Part shown: piece by piece, positions 7,844 to 17,398 of the stretch
How the letters are laid out: every line of letters begins with the position of its first letter
How positions within the stretch are numbered: the first letter of the stretch is position 1
DNA from: Bythopirellula sp.
Lineage (GTDB): Bacteria; Planctomycetota; Planctomycetia; Pirellulales; Lacipirellulaceae
DNA length: 53,469 nt
Reading direction: 5' to 3'
Assembly (NCBI GenBank): GCA_028285205.1
Contig: JANQQA010000221.1
Coordinates: 1 to 53,469, forward strand
Translations under genes and position numbers: made by a program
The notes under the pieces: generated by a model
Databases searched by the model: none
Told to the model about the DNA's origin: nothing
What the model saw: only the letters and a program-made list of their open reading frames with translations

Positions 7844-9016
7844 ATGACACAGGACACCACCGAGCAGAGCGCGAAACACCACGCGAACGGCGTGCGGAAG
7901 TTGCACAGTAGCGTGCTGGCACGGCGAAAATCAACACACGGCGATTTTTTACTCAATAACGAAGATTTCCGGTTTGCGGCAGATTGCGAGCGGATGCGCG
8001 TGGATCGCAATGGTTCTGTGCTGTCCTTGCTCTTGGTTCGGCTGAAGTATCAGAATCCCGATGATCTGTCTTTCTTCGCCCGAATCCTAGAAGGCAGGAT
8101 TCGCATCACCGACACGCCAGGCCTGTTGGATGACGGGCGCGTGGCCGTTTTGCTCCCGGACACCAAAGCGACGGGTGCCTGGAAAGTTGCTGAGGATGTT
8201 AGCGAAGTCTATCCACCCGGCCCTGGTCGTCCGGAATGCGACGTATTGGAATACCCCAACGCCGATCGCACGCGCGGGCACGACGCGGACGACAGTTTTG
8301 AATCGGAAGATGGTTTTGGCTCCTCGGAGGATGCGTCAGACGAGCCCACCGGGGACGTTGAGACCACGCGGCCGGCGGACAAACCGGCCCCAACGAACGA
8401 GTTCTTCTTCGCACGCAAGATGCCGCTCTGGAAACGAGCTTTGGATGTGGTAGGCGGAACGATCGGTCTGGTGGCCAGCTTACCAATTCTGGCGGTTGCG
8501 GCCGTCGCGGTGAAAGCGTCGTCGCATGGACCGGCCTTTTTTAAACAGCAGCGTGAGGGACATGGTGGCGAGCATTTCACCATGTGGAAGTTGCGCACCA
8601 TGCAGGTCGACGCGGAGGCGATGAAGCAGGATCTGAGGCGATTCAGCCAGCAAGATGGCCCTGCTTTCAAGATGAAGAAAGACCCTCGCACCACTGCCGT
8701 CGGCAAGTTCTTGCGTTGGTCGAGCATGGATGAACTACCGCAATTCTGGAACGTCATCAAAGGCGACATGTCGCTCGTCGGGCCGCGACCATTGCCCGTC
8801 GATGAGTCCATTTCCTGCCAAAACTGGCAGCGTAGGCGTCTGCAGGTCACGCCTGGAATGACCTGCACCTGGCAAGTTTGCGAACGAGGCAACGTTAGCT
8901 TCGACGAGTGGGTTCGAATGGACTTGCGTTATGTCAAGGACCACACACTGTGGGAAGACCTTCGGTTGCTGTTGCTCACGCTTCCGTCGCTGCTCATGCA
9001 AAAGGGAATGCGATAA
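7844..9016 (+). CDS. Initiating sugar-phosphate transferase with N-terminal degenerate GGDEF-like domain
   Basis: 390 residues. The C-terminal 200 residues are a bacterial sugar transferase (WcaJ/EpsL/PssY type) that moves a sugar-1-phosphate onto undecaprenyl phosphate. Seen there: PLWKRALDVVGG, one membrane segment (about 205-225), KLRTMQVDAE, the SSMDELPQFWNV core and MSLVGPRPLP. The N-terminal 125 residues are unusual: the segment RITDTPGLLDDGRVAVLLPD (87-106) aligns with the RxxD...GGDEFAVLLP region of diguanylate cyclases. The GGDEF residues are replaced, but RxxD (87-90) is kept. An acidic linker (about 140-178) joins the two parts. This suggests a catalytically dead c-di-GMP receptor domain. 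First gene of the cluster. Confidence 0.9.
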   Translation: MTQDTTEQSAKHHANGVRKLHSSVLARRKSTHGDFLLNNEDFRFAADCERMRVDRNGSVLSLLLVRLKYQNPDDLSFFARILEGRIRITDTPGLLDDGRVAVLLPDTKATGAWKVAEDVSEVYPPGPGRPECDVLEYPNADRTRGHDADDSFESEDGFGSSEDASDEPTGDVETTRPADKPAPTNEFFFARKMPLWKRALDVVGGTIGLVASLPILAVAAVAVKASSHGPAFFKQQREGHGGEHFTMWKLRTMQVDAEAMKQDLRRFSQQDGPAFKMKKDPRTTAVGKFLRWSSMDELPQFWNVIKGDMSLVGPRPLPVDESISCQNWQRRRLQVTPGMTCTWQVCERGNVSFDEWVRMDLRYVKDHTLWEDLRLLLLTLPSLLMQKGMR

Positions 9017-9067
9017 GTCGATCGCCGCACTGATCGAGACGATTGCTTTTTGTTGACAGAGTACGAA

Positions 9068-10402
9068 ATGGGTCTGCAAGAAAACTCCAATCCGTCCTCG
9101 CACCCGCGCATCTTGTTGGTTGCTCATTGCTTCGACGCCAACTATTCCATGGAATCGCGGCTCAGCTGGGTCCGCGCGACCAAGGTGGCTGAGCATTACG
9201 ACACGACCATCATCTGCGCGGAGCCGTTCGCGGACATTCGTACCGACGTGGACGCCGAAATCCCCGGGCTGAAGGTCGTCACGGTCGCTCATACCGAATT
9301 TGAAAAGCGATTGATCAACTCCCCACTGGGCTTCTATTTGGCCTACCGACTATGGCATTGGCGCGTGTTGCAGCTGGCCCGCAAGTTGCATCGACGCAGG
9401 CCCTTCTCGCTGGTCCACCAGGTGAGTTATTGCGGCTATCGCGAACCGGGGTATTGCTGGAAGTTAGGAATTCCCTTTGTGTGGGGCCCGATTGGTGGGA
9501 CTCAGAACGTTCCGTGGCGTTTTCTCTCCCAGCTCAATCCGACTGCGGCAGTCAGGGAGTGCTGGCGAAACGTGACAAATTTGATCCAGCTGCGTTTTGG
9601 GCCGCATGTCGGCAACGCACTGAAAGCTGCCGACGCAGTTTTTGCCGCTAATCGGCAGGTCCAGCAGAGTTTTCAACGCGCGCGCGGTATCGAATTGCCC
9701 TGCCAGCTGGAAACGGGTCTTCACCACATTGAGCGCGAAAGTCGGCCACCGCGCAGCAAACAGCGTCCGCTGCGCATCCTGTGGGCTGGCCGCCTGGAAA
9801 GCTGGAAGGCGTTGCCGCTGTTGCTGAAGGCTGTCGCCCAGTTGCCGCACGACCTTCCGCTAGAGCTGCGCGTGCTCGGTTCAGGAAGCCTGGAGGAGCA
9901 TTGGAGGCGACAGGCCGAGCGATTGGGTATTGCGCAGCGGATCGATTGGATACCGTTGCCCGAGTATGGCGCCCGAGACGAGCATTACGCCTGGGCCGAT
10001 GTGTTGGCGTTTACCAGCCTGCGTGATACCTCGGGCACCGGTCTACTGGAAGCGCTCGCCGCCGGTGTGCCGATCCTCGGCCTCGACCACCAAGGTGCAA
10101 GGGACATCATGACGGTCGATTGCGCCGTACGCGTTCCCGTGCAAACGCCTCGACAAGTAATCACCGACATGGCGAACGGACTGGTCCAGTTGGCTGAGGA
10201 TTCGCAACTGCTGCAGCGGCTCAGTGCTGGTGCAGTAGTCCGAGCTCTCGAGTTCCACTGGGACCGGCTTTCCGCGGAGATGCTCGCCTGCTACCAGCGA
10301 ATACTCCCCGAAACGGGAGCCGTCTCGATTCGACAACGTGCAACCGAGCAGACGCCCGATGCGGAGCCTGCCCTTGCCATTAGCCCGCGCGTCACCACTT
10401 GA
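9068..10402 (+). CDS. Glycosyltransferase family 4-like protein
   Basis: 444 residues from ATG 9068; a TTG at 9050 would add six. Soluble GT-B enzyme expected to add a sugar to the lipid-linked intermediate in the cytosol. The N-terminal Rossmann half opens HPRILLVAHCF and contains VWGPIGGTQNVPW. The C-terminal half contains RPLRILWAGRLESWKALPLL (the nucleotide-sugar domain start) and LELRVLGSGSLE, then the EX7E-like loop region DTSGTGLLEALAAGVPILG. Sits 51 bases after the initiating transferase and 18 bases before the flippase gene. The sugar donor cannot be inferred. Confidence 0.88.
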   Translation: MGLQENSNPSSHPRILLVAHCFDANYSMESRLSWVRATKVAEHYDTTIICAEPFADIRTDVDAEIPGLKVVTVAHTEFEKRLINSPLGFYLAYRLWHWRVLQLARKLHRRRPFSLVHQVSYCGYREPGYCWKLGIPFVWGPIGGTQNVPWRFLSQLNPTAAVRECWRNVTNLIQLRFGPHVGNALKAADAVFAANRQVQQSFQRARGIELPCQLETGLHHIERESRPPRSKQRPLRILWAGRLESWKALPLLLKAVAQLPHDLPLELRVLGSGSLEEHWRRQAERLGIAQRIDWIPLPEYGARDEHYAWADVLAFTSLRDTSGTGLLEALAAGVPILGLDHQGARDIMTVDCAVRVPVQTPRQVITDMANGLVQLAEDSQLLQRLSAGAVVRALEFHWDRLSAEMLACYQRILPETGAVSIRQRATEQTPDAEPALAISPRVTT

Positions 10403-10420
10403 TAATTCTACGGATGAAAG

Positions 10421-11812
10421 ATGGCTGACGAGATTTCAACCCTTGAACCGCCTGCTCACTCGATTACGGAGAGTGGTTCTGCGCGCGAAGAAGTCACTGC
10501 AAAACCCTGGCTATCGGAGACCGCTCTCGACGACGTTCAGTTGAGTCGGTTTTCGGAGCTGCTGGAACGATTGCGCCGTTCCGTCTGCACCTGGGGCTTT
10601 GTCGATCAGGCAATCGTCAGCATCGCGAGTTTCGCGGCGGCGGCAATAGTTGGTCGAAGTTGCGGAACGATCGAACTAGGAATCTACAGTCTGGCAGTCA
10701 AGATATTCTGGCTAGCGGCGGGAATTCCAAACGCTCTGGTTTGGATGCCCTACACGGCGCGTGCTCCGCGGTTGCCGACGGAGCGACGCAGGTACTTTCT
10801 TGGTAGCGCAACGTCGCATATGGCGCTGCTAGCCGCGGTGCTATGCTTAGCGCTCTTACTCGTCGGAATTGCGCCACTGGCGGGCTTAAGTGAGAAGACT
10901 TGGCTGCTGCCAATGTGCCTAGCACTGGTTCCGTTCTCGCTGCTAATGATGCTCAAAGAGCATCTGCGGCGCGTGCTATTGGCTGGCATGGAAACTTCAT
11001 CGCTGTTGCGCGTGGACGTGCCGATCGCCGCCAGTCAACTATTGATTCTGGGCCTGCTCGCCTGGACGGACCAGCTCTCCGCGACGACCGCCTTGTTGGG
11101 TGTCGCGATCGGGTGCACCTGGGCTGTCGTTTGGACTGCGATGCATCGCGATCGCTTCCGACTTGAGCGCAGGCGCGTGCAGTCGCACTGGAGTCACAAT
11201 TTTCAGTTTGGTCGTTGGCTGCTGGTCGTGTCCGTCGCATGGCTCGTCGGCGAGGCATCGTACTACTGGCTCGTTGAGGGGTTCCATGGATTGACCGCAA
11301 TGGGCCAGTTTTCCGCAGCCATGATTACCGTCACGTTCTTCAATCCGATTTTGTTGACCGTCCAGAACCTGGCCCGCTCGATTCTGTCCAACGGCTACGC
11401 GGAGGGCGGCGAAGAAGTGTTATGGTGCAAGACACTTCGAGGCACCCGACTAATCGGGCTCAGCTTTGGAGTGATGTTTACGTTGCTTGCCTTAGGTGGT
11501 GGAACACTTGTGCATTTTGTATTCGGTGAGAAGTTCGCCGGTTTGGGCCCGATCGTAGCCTCGTTGTGCCTCGGAATGTTCTTCCACGTCTTCTGCAGCC
11601 CCGTCGAGGCGGCACTCACGGCGCTGAAAGACGGACGCACGATGCTGATCGCGTCGCTCTTGCGGCTGGGTATGATCCTGACGGCAGGAGTTCCGCTAAT
11701 CGCGCTGTACGGGCCGATTGGCGTAGGCTTTGCGATGGCAGCAGGGGCCTTCACGGCGTTCGCCTATCAATGGTACTGCTTCGCGGAAAGGAGTCGCCAT
11801 GCAGTTAGCTAG
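10421..11812 (+). CDS. Wzx-type polysaccharide flippase (MOP/MATE superfamily)
   Basis: 463 residues with an N-terminal hydrophilic stretch of about 60 residues and about twelve hydrophobic helices; seen segments include SIASFAAAAIVGRSCG, LLAAVLCLALLLVGIAPLA and GVMFTLLALGGGTLVHFVFG. Length and helix pattern fit lipid-linked oligosaccharide flippases. The FFNPILLTVQNLARSILS segment resembles the seventh helix of that family. It would translocate the undecaprenyl-linked repeat unit across the inner membrane. The 3' end overlaps the next gene by 14 bases. Confidence 0.82.
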   Translation: MADEISTLEPPAHSITESGSAREEVTAKPWLSETALDDVQLSRFSELLERLRRSVCTWGFVDQAIVSIASFAAAAIVGRSCGTIELGIYSLAVKIFWLAAGIPNALVWMPYTARAPRLPTERRRYFLGSATSHMALLAAVLCLALLLVGIAPLAGLSEKTWLLPMCLALVPFSLLMMLKEHLRRVLLAGMETSSLLRVDVPIAASQLLILGLLAWTDQLSATTALLGVAIGCTWAVVWTAMHRDRFRLERRRVQSHWSHNFQFGRWLLVVSVAWLVGEASYYWLVEGFHGLTAMGQFSAAMITVTFFNPILLTVQNLARSILSNGYAEGGEEVLWCKTLRGTRLIGLSFGVMFTLLALGGGTLVHFVFGEKFAGLGPIVASLCLGMFFHVFCSPVEAALTALKDGRTMLIASLLRLGMILTAGVPLIALYGPIGVGFAMAAGAFTAFAYQWYCFAERSRHAVS

Positions 11813-13193
11813 CGGCAGTTTCCCGATGGTCGACTACCAAGCACGCACGGCGAGCGCTACGCAATCGCTGCCGTGGGTGGAGATTGTTTTTGGTTGTCTG
11901 CTGGCATGCTGCATTGTCGCGCTAACACACGATCCCGCGAACTTGACCGCCGACGCCGAAGATTCGGTCGAAGCGGGTCGAGGCATGGAAGACATCGAGA
12001 AGTTCCACAAGAATGTGAACGCTGCCCCGATCTATCGCAAATTGGGGTTCTTGGGCTTGCTGTCATTGGGTGCTTATTGTTTTGCCACGGCCCCTCGGAA
12101 CACGCACTTCACGAATCGGGTCGTCATGGTGGCGATTGCATGCAGCTTAGGTTGGCTCGCAGCGAGCTTCTTGTGGTCGGACGATTGGCGACACACTGCG
12201 CGAGAGTTCGTACGAGTCGCGGCCTACGCTTGCGTTGCGCTGTCGATGGCGTTGCGCTTTCGCCCCCGACAGATCTGCCAAGTGCTCATGTTGGGGCTTG
12301 CTGGGTCGGTGTTCTTTGCCTGCTCCGCTTCGGTGCTGTCGGGGATCTTTCGCCCTTGGGCCAGCGATTTCCGCCTGCACGGAACACTGCACTCGAACTT
12401 GTTGGCACACCACGCGCTAGTTGTATTGCTGATCGCTGTTGCGCTCGCACCATCGTCACGACACGCGGGATTTTGGCGCACTCTCATCATCGCGATCTTC
12501 GCGGTCATCATTCTCACCAAAACACGTGGTGCGTTAGCGTCCGCCATCGTTGGCGTGACCGCAATCAAGCTGATTGGCAAACCGGTCTGGTCGATTGCAT
12601 TGATCGGCAGCCTGCTTGGCACCTGCGTGCTTACGCTCGCGCTGGTCGCGTCGATGAGCGGCTCGAAAGCCCAAGAGAAGCTTGCTGACATGCTGGTGTT
12701 GGGCCGTTCCGAGGGAGTCACCACGTTGACGGGACGGATCCCCCTCTGGCAAGCGGTGTGGGAAGAATCCCAGGGCCGGCGGCTGCAAGGCTATGGATAT
12801 GGTGCGTTTTGGTCCATCGAACGGACTCAGAAAATGTACAAGGAGCTGCAGTGGTACCCTCGACACTCGCATTCTGCCTACGTTCACACCATACTAGATC
12901 TTGGATACGTTGGCGTTTCCCTGCTGCTAGTCTTGGTATTTTCATGCTTGTGGGCGGCCTTGCGCGCGTTTCGAGCAACTGGAGATCAAGCCTATGTGTT
13001 TTTCTTCGGTTTCCTATTCGCAGGACTTCTCGATGGGTTTGTCGAGATAAGTTACGTCTCACCGCGCGAACTCGGGCTATACGTCGGAATCGTGATGATG
13101 ACGTTGATCGTTTCGCACAGAGCGCCAAACACCGAACCGGAAGAAGCTGACACGGAACAGCCGACCCCGAGGCTCGCATTGGCGAGTACATAA
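11799..13193 (+). CDS. O-antigen ligase/polymerase (Wzy-like) membrane protein
   Basis: 464 residues from ATG 11799, chosen because AGGAG stands 6 bases upstream; the gene begins inside the last codons of the flippase. About eleven membrane helices. A large periplasmic loop in the second half contains TTLTGRIPLWQAVWEE and YPRHSHSAYVHTILDLGYVG, the signature region of the O-antigen ligase/Wzy superfamily (RxxxW and the H-N/SH-N/S pattern). It would polymerise repeat units or transfer finished chains in the periplasm; sequence alone does not separate the two roles. The C-terminal tail is acidic and cytosolic. Confidence 0.85.
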   Translation: MQLASGSFPMVDYQARTASATQSLPWVEIVFGCLLACCIVALTHDPANLTADAEDSVEAGRGMEDIEKFHKNVNAAPIYRKLGFLGLLSLGAYCFATAPRNTHFTNRVVMVAIACSLGWLAASFLWSDDWRHTAREFVRVAAYACVALSMALRFRPRQICQVLMLGLAGSVFFACSASVLSGIFRPWASDFRLHGTLHSNLLAHHALVVLLIAVALAPSSRHAGFWRTLIIAIFAVIILTKTRGALASAIVGVTAIKLIGKPVWSIALIGSLLGTCVLTLALVASMSGSKAQEKLADMLVLGRSEGVTTLTGRIPLWQAVWEESQGRRLQGYGYGAFWSIERTQKMYKELQWYPRHSHSAYVHTILDLGYVGVSLLLVLVFSCLWAALRAFRATGDQAYVFFFGFLFAGLLDGFVEISYVSPRELGLYVGIVMMTLIVSHRAPNTEPEEADTEQPTPRLALAST

Positions 13194-13241
13194 CAACGAC
13201 ATCAAGGAATGGCGAAAAAGCATTTTTGAGGAACACCAGCA

Positions 13242-14174
13242 ATGGCTGAAGTCACAGTTTCGATGAACATCTACAACGGCATGCCTTACTTGCCGGAGGC
13301 GGTGGAATCGATACGTAATCAGACGCTGCAGGACATCGAGATATTTCTCGTGAACGACGGATCCACCGATGGATCGCGCGAATACCTTGACAGTCTGACC
13401 GATCCGCGAATACGCGTTTTCCATCAGGAGAACTCTGGTACCGCGGTCGCGTCGAACCTCGCCATCGAGCACTGCCAGACGCCATTCATCGCCCGCATGG
13501 ACGCTGATGACGTCGCCCTGCCAAACCGCATCGAAGTACAGCTCGACTACATGAAACGCCATCCCGAAGTGGGCATGGCGGGCACCCAAGCAGCCTGGTT
13601 GGGGCCCAATTCGGTTGGCGACAGCATCAAGTTGCCCACCACGCACGAAGCGATCTGGAAAGCGCTGGTCGATGGGCATCACGCGATGGTGCATGCCACA
13701 CTCATGATGCGCATCGAGGTGATCCGCGGAGTTGGTGGTTACTGGTCGATCCCAAAGCTAGACGACGACACCGATATGATGTTGCGTATGGGCGAAGTCT
13801 CCAAGCTCGCCAACATTGATCAGACACTCTACCACTATCGAATTCTGCAGGGCAGCTTGTCAGGTGCGGGGATGAAGCGTGTGCGATTCAGTTACGAATA
13901 CTCCATCGAATTGTCGCGTCGACGACTCGCCGGCCTGCCGTCGATCACGCCCGAAGAGTTCGCCCAAACGCGCGATTCGCGTCCGCTGTGGCGTAAGCTG
14001 TATGCCCCCATCGACATCCACGCGCGTTGCCAGTATCGGATGGCCACCGAAGAGATTTTTGGTGGCAAGCAAATCCGCGGACGGATGCGACTTGCGTGGG
14101 CCGCTCTTTGCTCGCCACGTCTGACGATTCAGCGACTCAAGAGAATGATGAGAACCACCAGCCCGCAGACCTGA
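13242..14174 (+). CDS. Glycosyltransferase family 2 (GT-A)
   Basis: 310 residues. GT-A signature: VTVSMNIYNGMPYLPEAVES at the start, VNDGSTDGS (UDP-binding Asp) and ARMDADDVALP (DxD metal site, about 84-92). No membrane segment, so it probably acts on the cytoplasmic face. The C-terminal 80 residues are basic, which may help contact the membrane. Donor and acceptor unknown. Follows the polymerase gene by 48 bases. Confidence 0.9.
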   Translation: MAEVTVSMNIYNGMPYLPEAVESIRNQTLQDIEIFLVNDGSTDGSREYLDSLTDPRIRVFHQENSGTAVASNLAIEHCQTPFIARMDADDVALPNRIEVQLDYMKRHPEVGMAGTQAAWLGPNSVGDSIKLPTTHEAIWKALVDGHHAMVHATLMMRIEVIRGVGGYWSIPKLDDDTDMMLRMGEVSKLANIDQTLYHYRILQGSLSGAGMKRVRFSYEYSIELSRRRLAGLPSITPEEFAQTRDSRPLWRKLYAPIDIHARCQYRMATEEIFGGKQIRGRMRLAWAALCSPRLTIQRLKRMMRTTSPQT

Positions 14175-14215
14175 GTAGTCCGCTTTCTGCACATCACCCA
14201 CGCGCTTAAGACACC

Positions 14216-15019
14216 ATGAGCCAACCATTATCACCACAACATTCCGTCGTTCAGCGACCGGAAGCGCATCGCGAGACCACGTGCACGCGGGTTACCATCG
14301 TCGTGCCGGTTTTCAACGAACGCGAATGTGTTTCCTCGCTGATGTCCATGCTGGTGGAACTGGATTCGGATCTGGGCGAGACCTACGAGTTTCAGTTCGT
14401 GCTCGTGGACGACGGCAGCACCGACGGTACGCAAGAGGCATTGCGCGAGTTGATCATGGATCGGCCCAACTTCCAAGTCGTACCACACCAGTGCAATCGG
14501 GGCATTGCCGCGGCGATCCATACAGGCATCAAGCACGCAGACAGCGAAATCGTGGCTTCCATCGATGCTGACGGATCGTACGATGTGCGCCTGGTTGAAC
14601 AGATGGTTCCGATGCTAACGGCAGACGTCGATCTAGTGACGGCCTCCCCCTACCATCCCAGCGGTGACGTGGAGGACGTCGCGGTCTGGAGGCTGTGGCT
14701 CTCGCAACGGGCGTCGGGTCTGTATCGGTTGGGGCTGCAGCAGAAGCTCCACTGCTATACCAGTTGCTTCCGAGTCTATCGACGCAGCAAGGTCCTTGAT
14801 CTGGAACCGATAAATACTGGCTATGTTGGCGTAGCCGAATTAATGTGGAGATTGGATCGCCAAGGCTCCAAAATCGTCGAGTGCCCGGCCGTCCTTAGAT
14901 CGCGTGTCGCCGGCCAATCAAAGATGCGCGTGTTTCGCGCCACCATGCGGCACCTAGGTCTCGTCTCCCAGATTTGGCGCGATCGTTTCCAAAGTCGATT
15001 TAGCCGTGAGGCAGCGTAG
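14216..15019 (+). CDS. Glycosyltransferase family 2, dolichol-phosphate-mannose-synthase-like
   Basis: 267 residues. TIVVPVFNERECVSSL and VLVDDGSTDGTQEAL, followed by ASIDADGSYD (DxD-like site), are typical of the DPM1/ArnC branch of GT2. It lacks the C-terminal membrane helices of the ArnC/GtrB type. It may charge a polyprenyl phosphate with a sugar; if so, it could feed the GT39-like enzyme later in the cluster, which needs a lipid-linked donor. That link is inference. The 42-base gap to the previous GT2 and the same orientation suggest one transcript. Confidence 0.85.
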   Translation: MSQPLSPQHSVVQRPEAHRETTCTRVTIVVPVFNERECVSSLMSMLVELDSDLGETYEFQFVLVDDGSTDGTQEALRELIMDRPNFQVVPHQCNRGIAAAIHTGIKHADSEIVASIDADGSYDVRLVEQMVPMLTADVDLVTASPYHPSGDVEDVAVWRLWLSQRASGLYRLGLQQKLHCYTSCFRVYRRSKVLDLEPINTGYVGVAELMWRLDRQGSKIVECPAVLRSRVAGQSKMRVFRATMRHLGLVSQIWRDRFQSRFSREAA

Positions 15020-15104
15020 TCTGACTGCCGCACATCGAAGTGAACAGAGCTTAATAACCACACCAAGATTTTCACATCTGACACCGAAAGTGAGCACGCA
15101 ACCC

Positions 15105-16346
15105 ATGTCGACCGACTTGTCAAAAGATATTGAGTTGATCCAACTTCCCTCGGACCAGGACTCGACCGGTCGCGACCTCGGCGATGACGAAATGGTCAAA
15201 CTGGCGGCAGCCATCGAAAGTGGCACTCTGACCAGTACCAAGGGGCAATTCGTCAAGGAACTAGAAACTCGCTTTGCAAAACACCTCGGCGTCGAGCACT
15301 CTTACGCTTGCTCGTCAGGCACGGCCGCACTTCACACCGCGATTGCCGCGATCGACCCCGAACCTGGGGATGAGATTGTCACCACCTCCATCACTGACAT
15401 GGGGGCGTTAACGCCGATTCTCTATCAGGCCGCAATTCCCGTCTTCGCCGATGTCGATCCGAAGACGTACAACCTCACCGCCGAGTCGATTGAGGCCGCA
15501 CTCAGCCCAAAAACCAAAGCGATCATGGTCACGCATCTGTTTGGCAATCCCGCACGCATGAACGAGATCATGGAATTGGCTCGCTCGCGTGATATTCCTG
15601 TGATTGAAGACTGTGCACAAGCCTTCGGAGCGACCATCGACGGCAAGATGATCGGCACATTCGGCGACATCGGTTGCTTCAGCTTGCAACAAGGCAAGCA
15701 CATTACGACCGGCGAAGGAGGGCTGGTCGCCTCGGACAATGCCGACTACGCACGTCGGATGTTTCTGTTCATCAACAAGGCCTGGGGCTACGGCGATGCC
15801 AAGCCCGACCATTACTTTCTCGCGCTCAACTATCGCATGAATGAGCTGACCGGAGCCGTGGCGGTAGCCCAGATGGAAAAACTCGAAGAGTTCGTCCAAC
15901 GACGCACTGCGATCGCGGCCCACCTGACGGAGGGTCTGTCCGGTATCCCCGGACTGGAAACACCCCACGTCGATTCCGGATTCGTGCACACGTACTGGAA
16001 GTATTGCTTGCAAATTGATTCCGATGCCTTCGAAGGCGGCCTCGACGAATTCGCCAAGCAGCTGCGAGACCGCAACATCTTCTGCGCGCCTCGCTACATT
16101 CAGAAACCGGCGTTCGAGTGCCAGGTAATCAAGGACCAGCGCACTTTCGGCGACAGCCGCTTCCCATTCACGCTCGCTCGGCCGGAAGCCGTGGACTACA
16201 GCCGCGACAAGTTCCCAGGAACCTACGCAGCGCTTGCGTCGGTCTTGGTCTTGCCACTCAATGAGAAGTACACGTCGGAACACGTGAAGTACGTTGTCGA
16301 CTCCATCCAAAGCGTAGCAGCTGGGCTACAGAAAGCAGCATCATGA
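15105..16346 (+). CDS. DegT/DnrJ/EryC1/StrS sugar aminotransferase
   Basis: 413 residues from ATG 15105; an upstream frame from 15006 would overlap the previous gene and is not preferred. A PLP enzyme that aminates a nucleotide-linked keto-sugar. ACSSGTAALHTAI (about 68-80) is the cofactor phosphate pocket, VIEDCAQAFGA contains the PLP-pyridine Asp, and SLQQGKHITTGEGG contains the predicted Schiff-base lysine (Lys198). The stop overlaps the next start (ATGA). With the following dehydrogenase and left-handed-helix acyltransferase it forms the trio known from 2,3-diacetamido-sugar (WbpB/E/D-like) biosynthesis. No WbpA or WbpI homologue is in the window. Confidence 0.9.
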   Translation: MSTDLSKDIELIQLPSDQDSTGRDLGDDEMVKLAAAIESGTLTSTKGQFVKELETRFAKHLGVEHSYACSSGTAALHTAIAAIDPEPGDEIVTTSITDMGALTPILYQAAIPVFADVDPKTYNLTAESIEAALSPKTKAIMVTHLFGNPARMNEIMELARSRDIPVIEDCAQAFGATIDGKMIGTFGDIGCFSLQQGKHITTGEGGLVASDNADYARRMFLFINKAWGYGDAKPDHYFLALNYRMNELTGAVAVAQMEKLEEFVQRRTAIAAHLTEGLSGIPGLETPHVDSGFVHTYWKYCLQIDSDAFEGGLDEFAKQLRDRNIFCAPRYIQKPAFECQVIKDQRTFGDSRFPFTLARPEAVDYSRDKFPGTYAALASVLVLPLNEKYTSEHVKYVVDSIQSVAAGLQKAAS

Positions 16347-17362
16347 GCAAGCACATACCAGTACGTTTCGGCATCGTAGGAGCCGGCGCCATCGCGCAGG
16401 CGTACGCGCAGGCATTTGGACAGTCCGATCAAGTCGAGCTTTGTGCTGCTGCTGACAGCCGTATCGAAGCGGCCGAAGCAATGGCTGAAGCTAACGACTG
16501 CGCGGCCTTCTCGTCGGCTAGCGCCATGATCGACGAAATGGATCTCGATGCGGCGATCGTTTGTACACCGCCGGTATCTCATCGCGACATCTGTTGCGAG
16601 TTGCTGTCACGTGGAGTGCACGTGCTATGCGAGAAACCGCTGTCGATTGACGCCGACACCGCCCGCGAGATGATCGACGTTGCGGAGCAGAACGACCGCG
16701 TGTTCACGATGGCTTCGAAGTTTCGTTACGTAGCCGATGTGACATTGGGCAAGGCGATCGTCGAGTCTGGACTCATCGGCGAAGTCGTCATGTTCGAAAA
16801 CGTCTTCACTGGACGCGTAGATATGTCGCAACGATGGAACTCAGATCCAGAAGTTTCTGGCGGCGGCGTGCTCATTGACAACGGCACGCACTCGGTCGAC
16901 ATCACGCGTTACTTCCTCGGCGGACTGGCAGAAGTGCAAGTGATGGAAGGCAACAACATCCAGAACTTGCCTGTCGAGGATACGGTTCGTATGTTTGTGC
17001 GGAGCGACTCGGGTGTGCTCGGCAGTATCGACCTGTCATGGAGCGTCAGTAAGGAGCAACCGTATTTTATTGCAATCTACGGCAGCGCCGGTACGCTGCT
17101 GATTGGTTGGCAAGAGTCCAAGTATCGCCGCACGTGCGATAGCGATTGGAACGTATTCGGCAGCGGCTACGACAAGTTGGACGCATTCAAGCGACAACTG
17201 GAGAACTTTGCCGGTGCGATCCAAGGTCGCGACTCGTTGGTCGTCACACCGGCCGATGGACTCGCTTCGGTGCAGGTGATCGAAGCCGCATACCGCGCGA
17301 TGCAACAGGGCGCGTGGGAATCAATCGACGCCTCGGAAGCGGCCGCAAGCCCCGTCGCGTAG
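16343..17362 (+). CDS. Gfo/Idh/MocA-family oxidoreductase
   Basis: 339 residues. N-terminal Rossmann fold with GIVGAGAIAQAYAQAF (GxGxxA NAD(P) loop) and CEKPLSIDA, the EKP motif carrying the catalytic lysine. The C-terminal domain includes GGGVLIDNGTHSVDITRYFL, with the conserved His/Asp region. Likely oxidises a nucleotide sugar to give the 3-keto substrate of the aminotransferase encoded just upstream (4-base ATGA overlap), as WbpB does; this role is inferred from context. Cytosolic. Confidence 0.9.
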   Translation: MSKHIPVRFGIVGAGAIAQAYAQAFGQSDQVELCAAADSRIEAAEAMAEANDCAAFSSASAMIDEMDLDAAIVCTPPVSHRDICCELLSRGVHVLCEKPLSIDADTAREMIDVAEQNDRVFTMASKFRYVADVTLGKAIVESGLIGEVVMFENVFTGRVDMSQRWNSDPEVSGGGVLIDNGTHSVDITRYFLGGLAEVQVMEGNNIQNLPVEDTVRMFVRSDSGVLGSIDLSWSVSKEQPYFIAIYGSAGTLLIGWQESKYRRTCDSDWNVFGSGYDKLDAFKRQLENFAGAIQGRDSLVVTPADGLASVQVIEAAYRAMQQGAWESIDASEAAASPVA

Positions 17363-17398
17363 AGCGAATCACAACAGCTCGTCCCAACCTAGTTGAAT

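Noticed and set aside
15408..16310. A 300-codon minus-strand frame opposite the aminotransferase gene
   Set aside because: Long antisense frame typical of high-GC coding DNA; the plus-strand protein has all DegT motifs.
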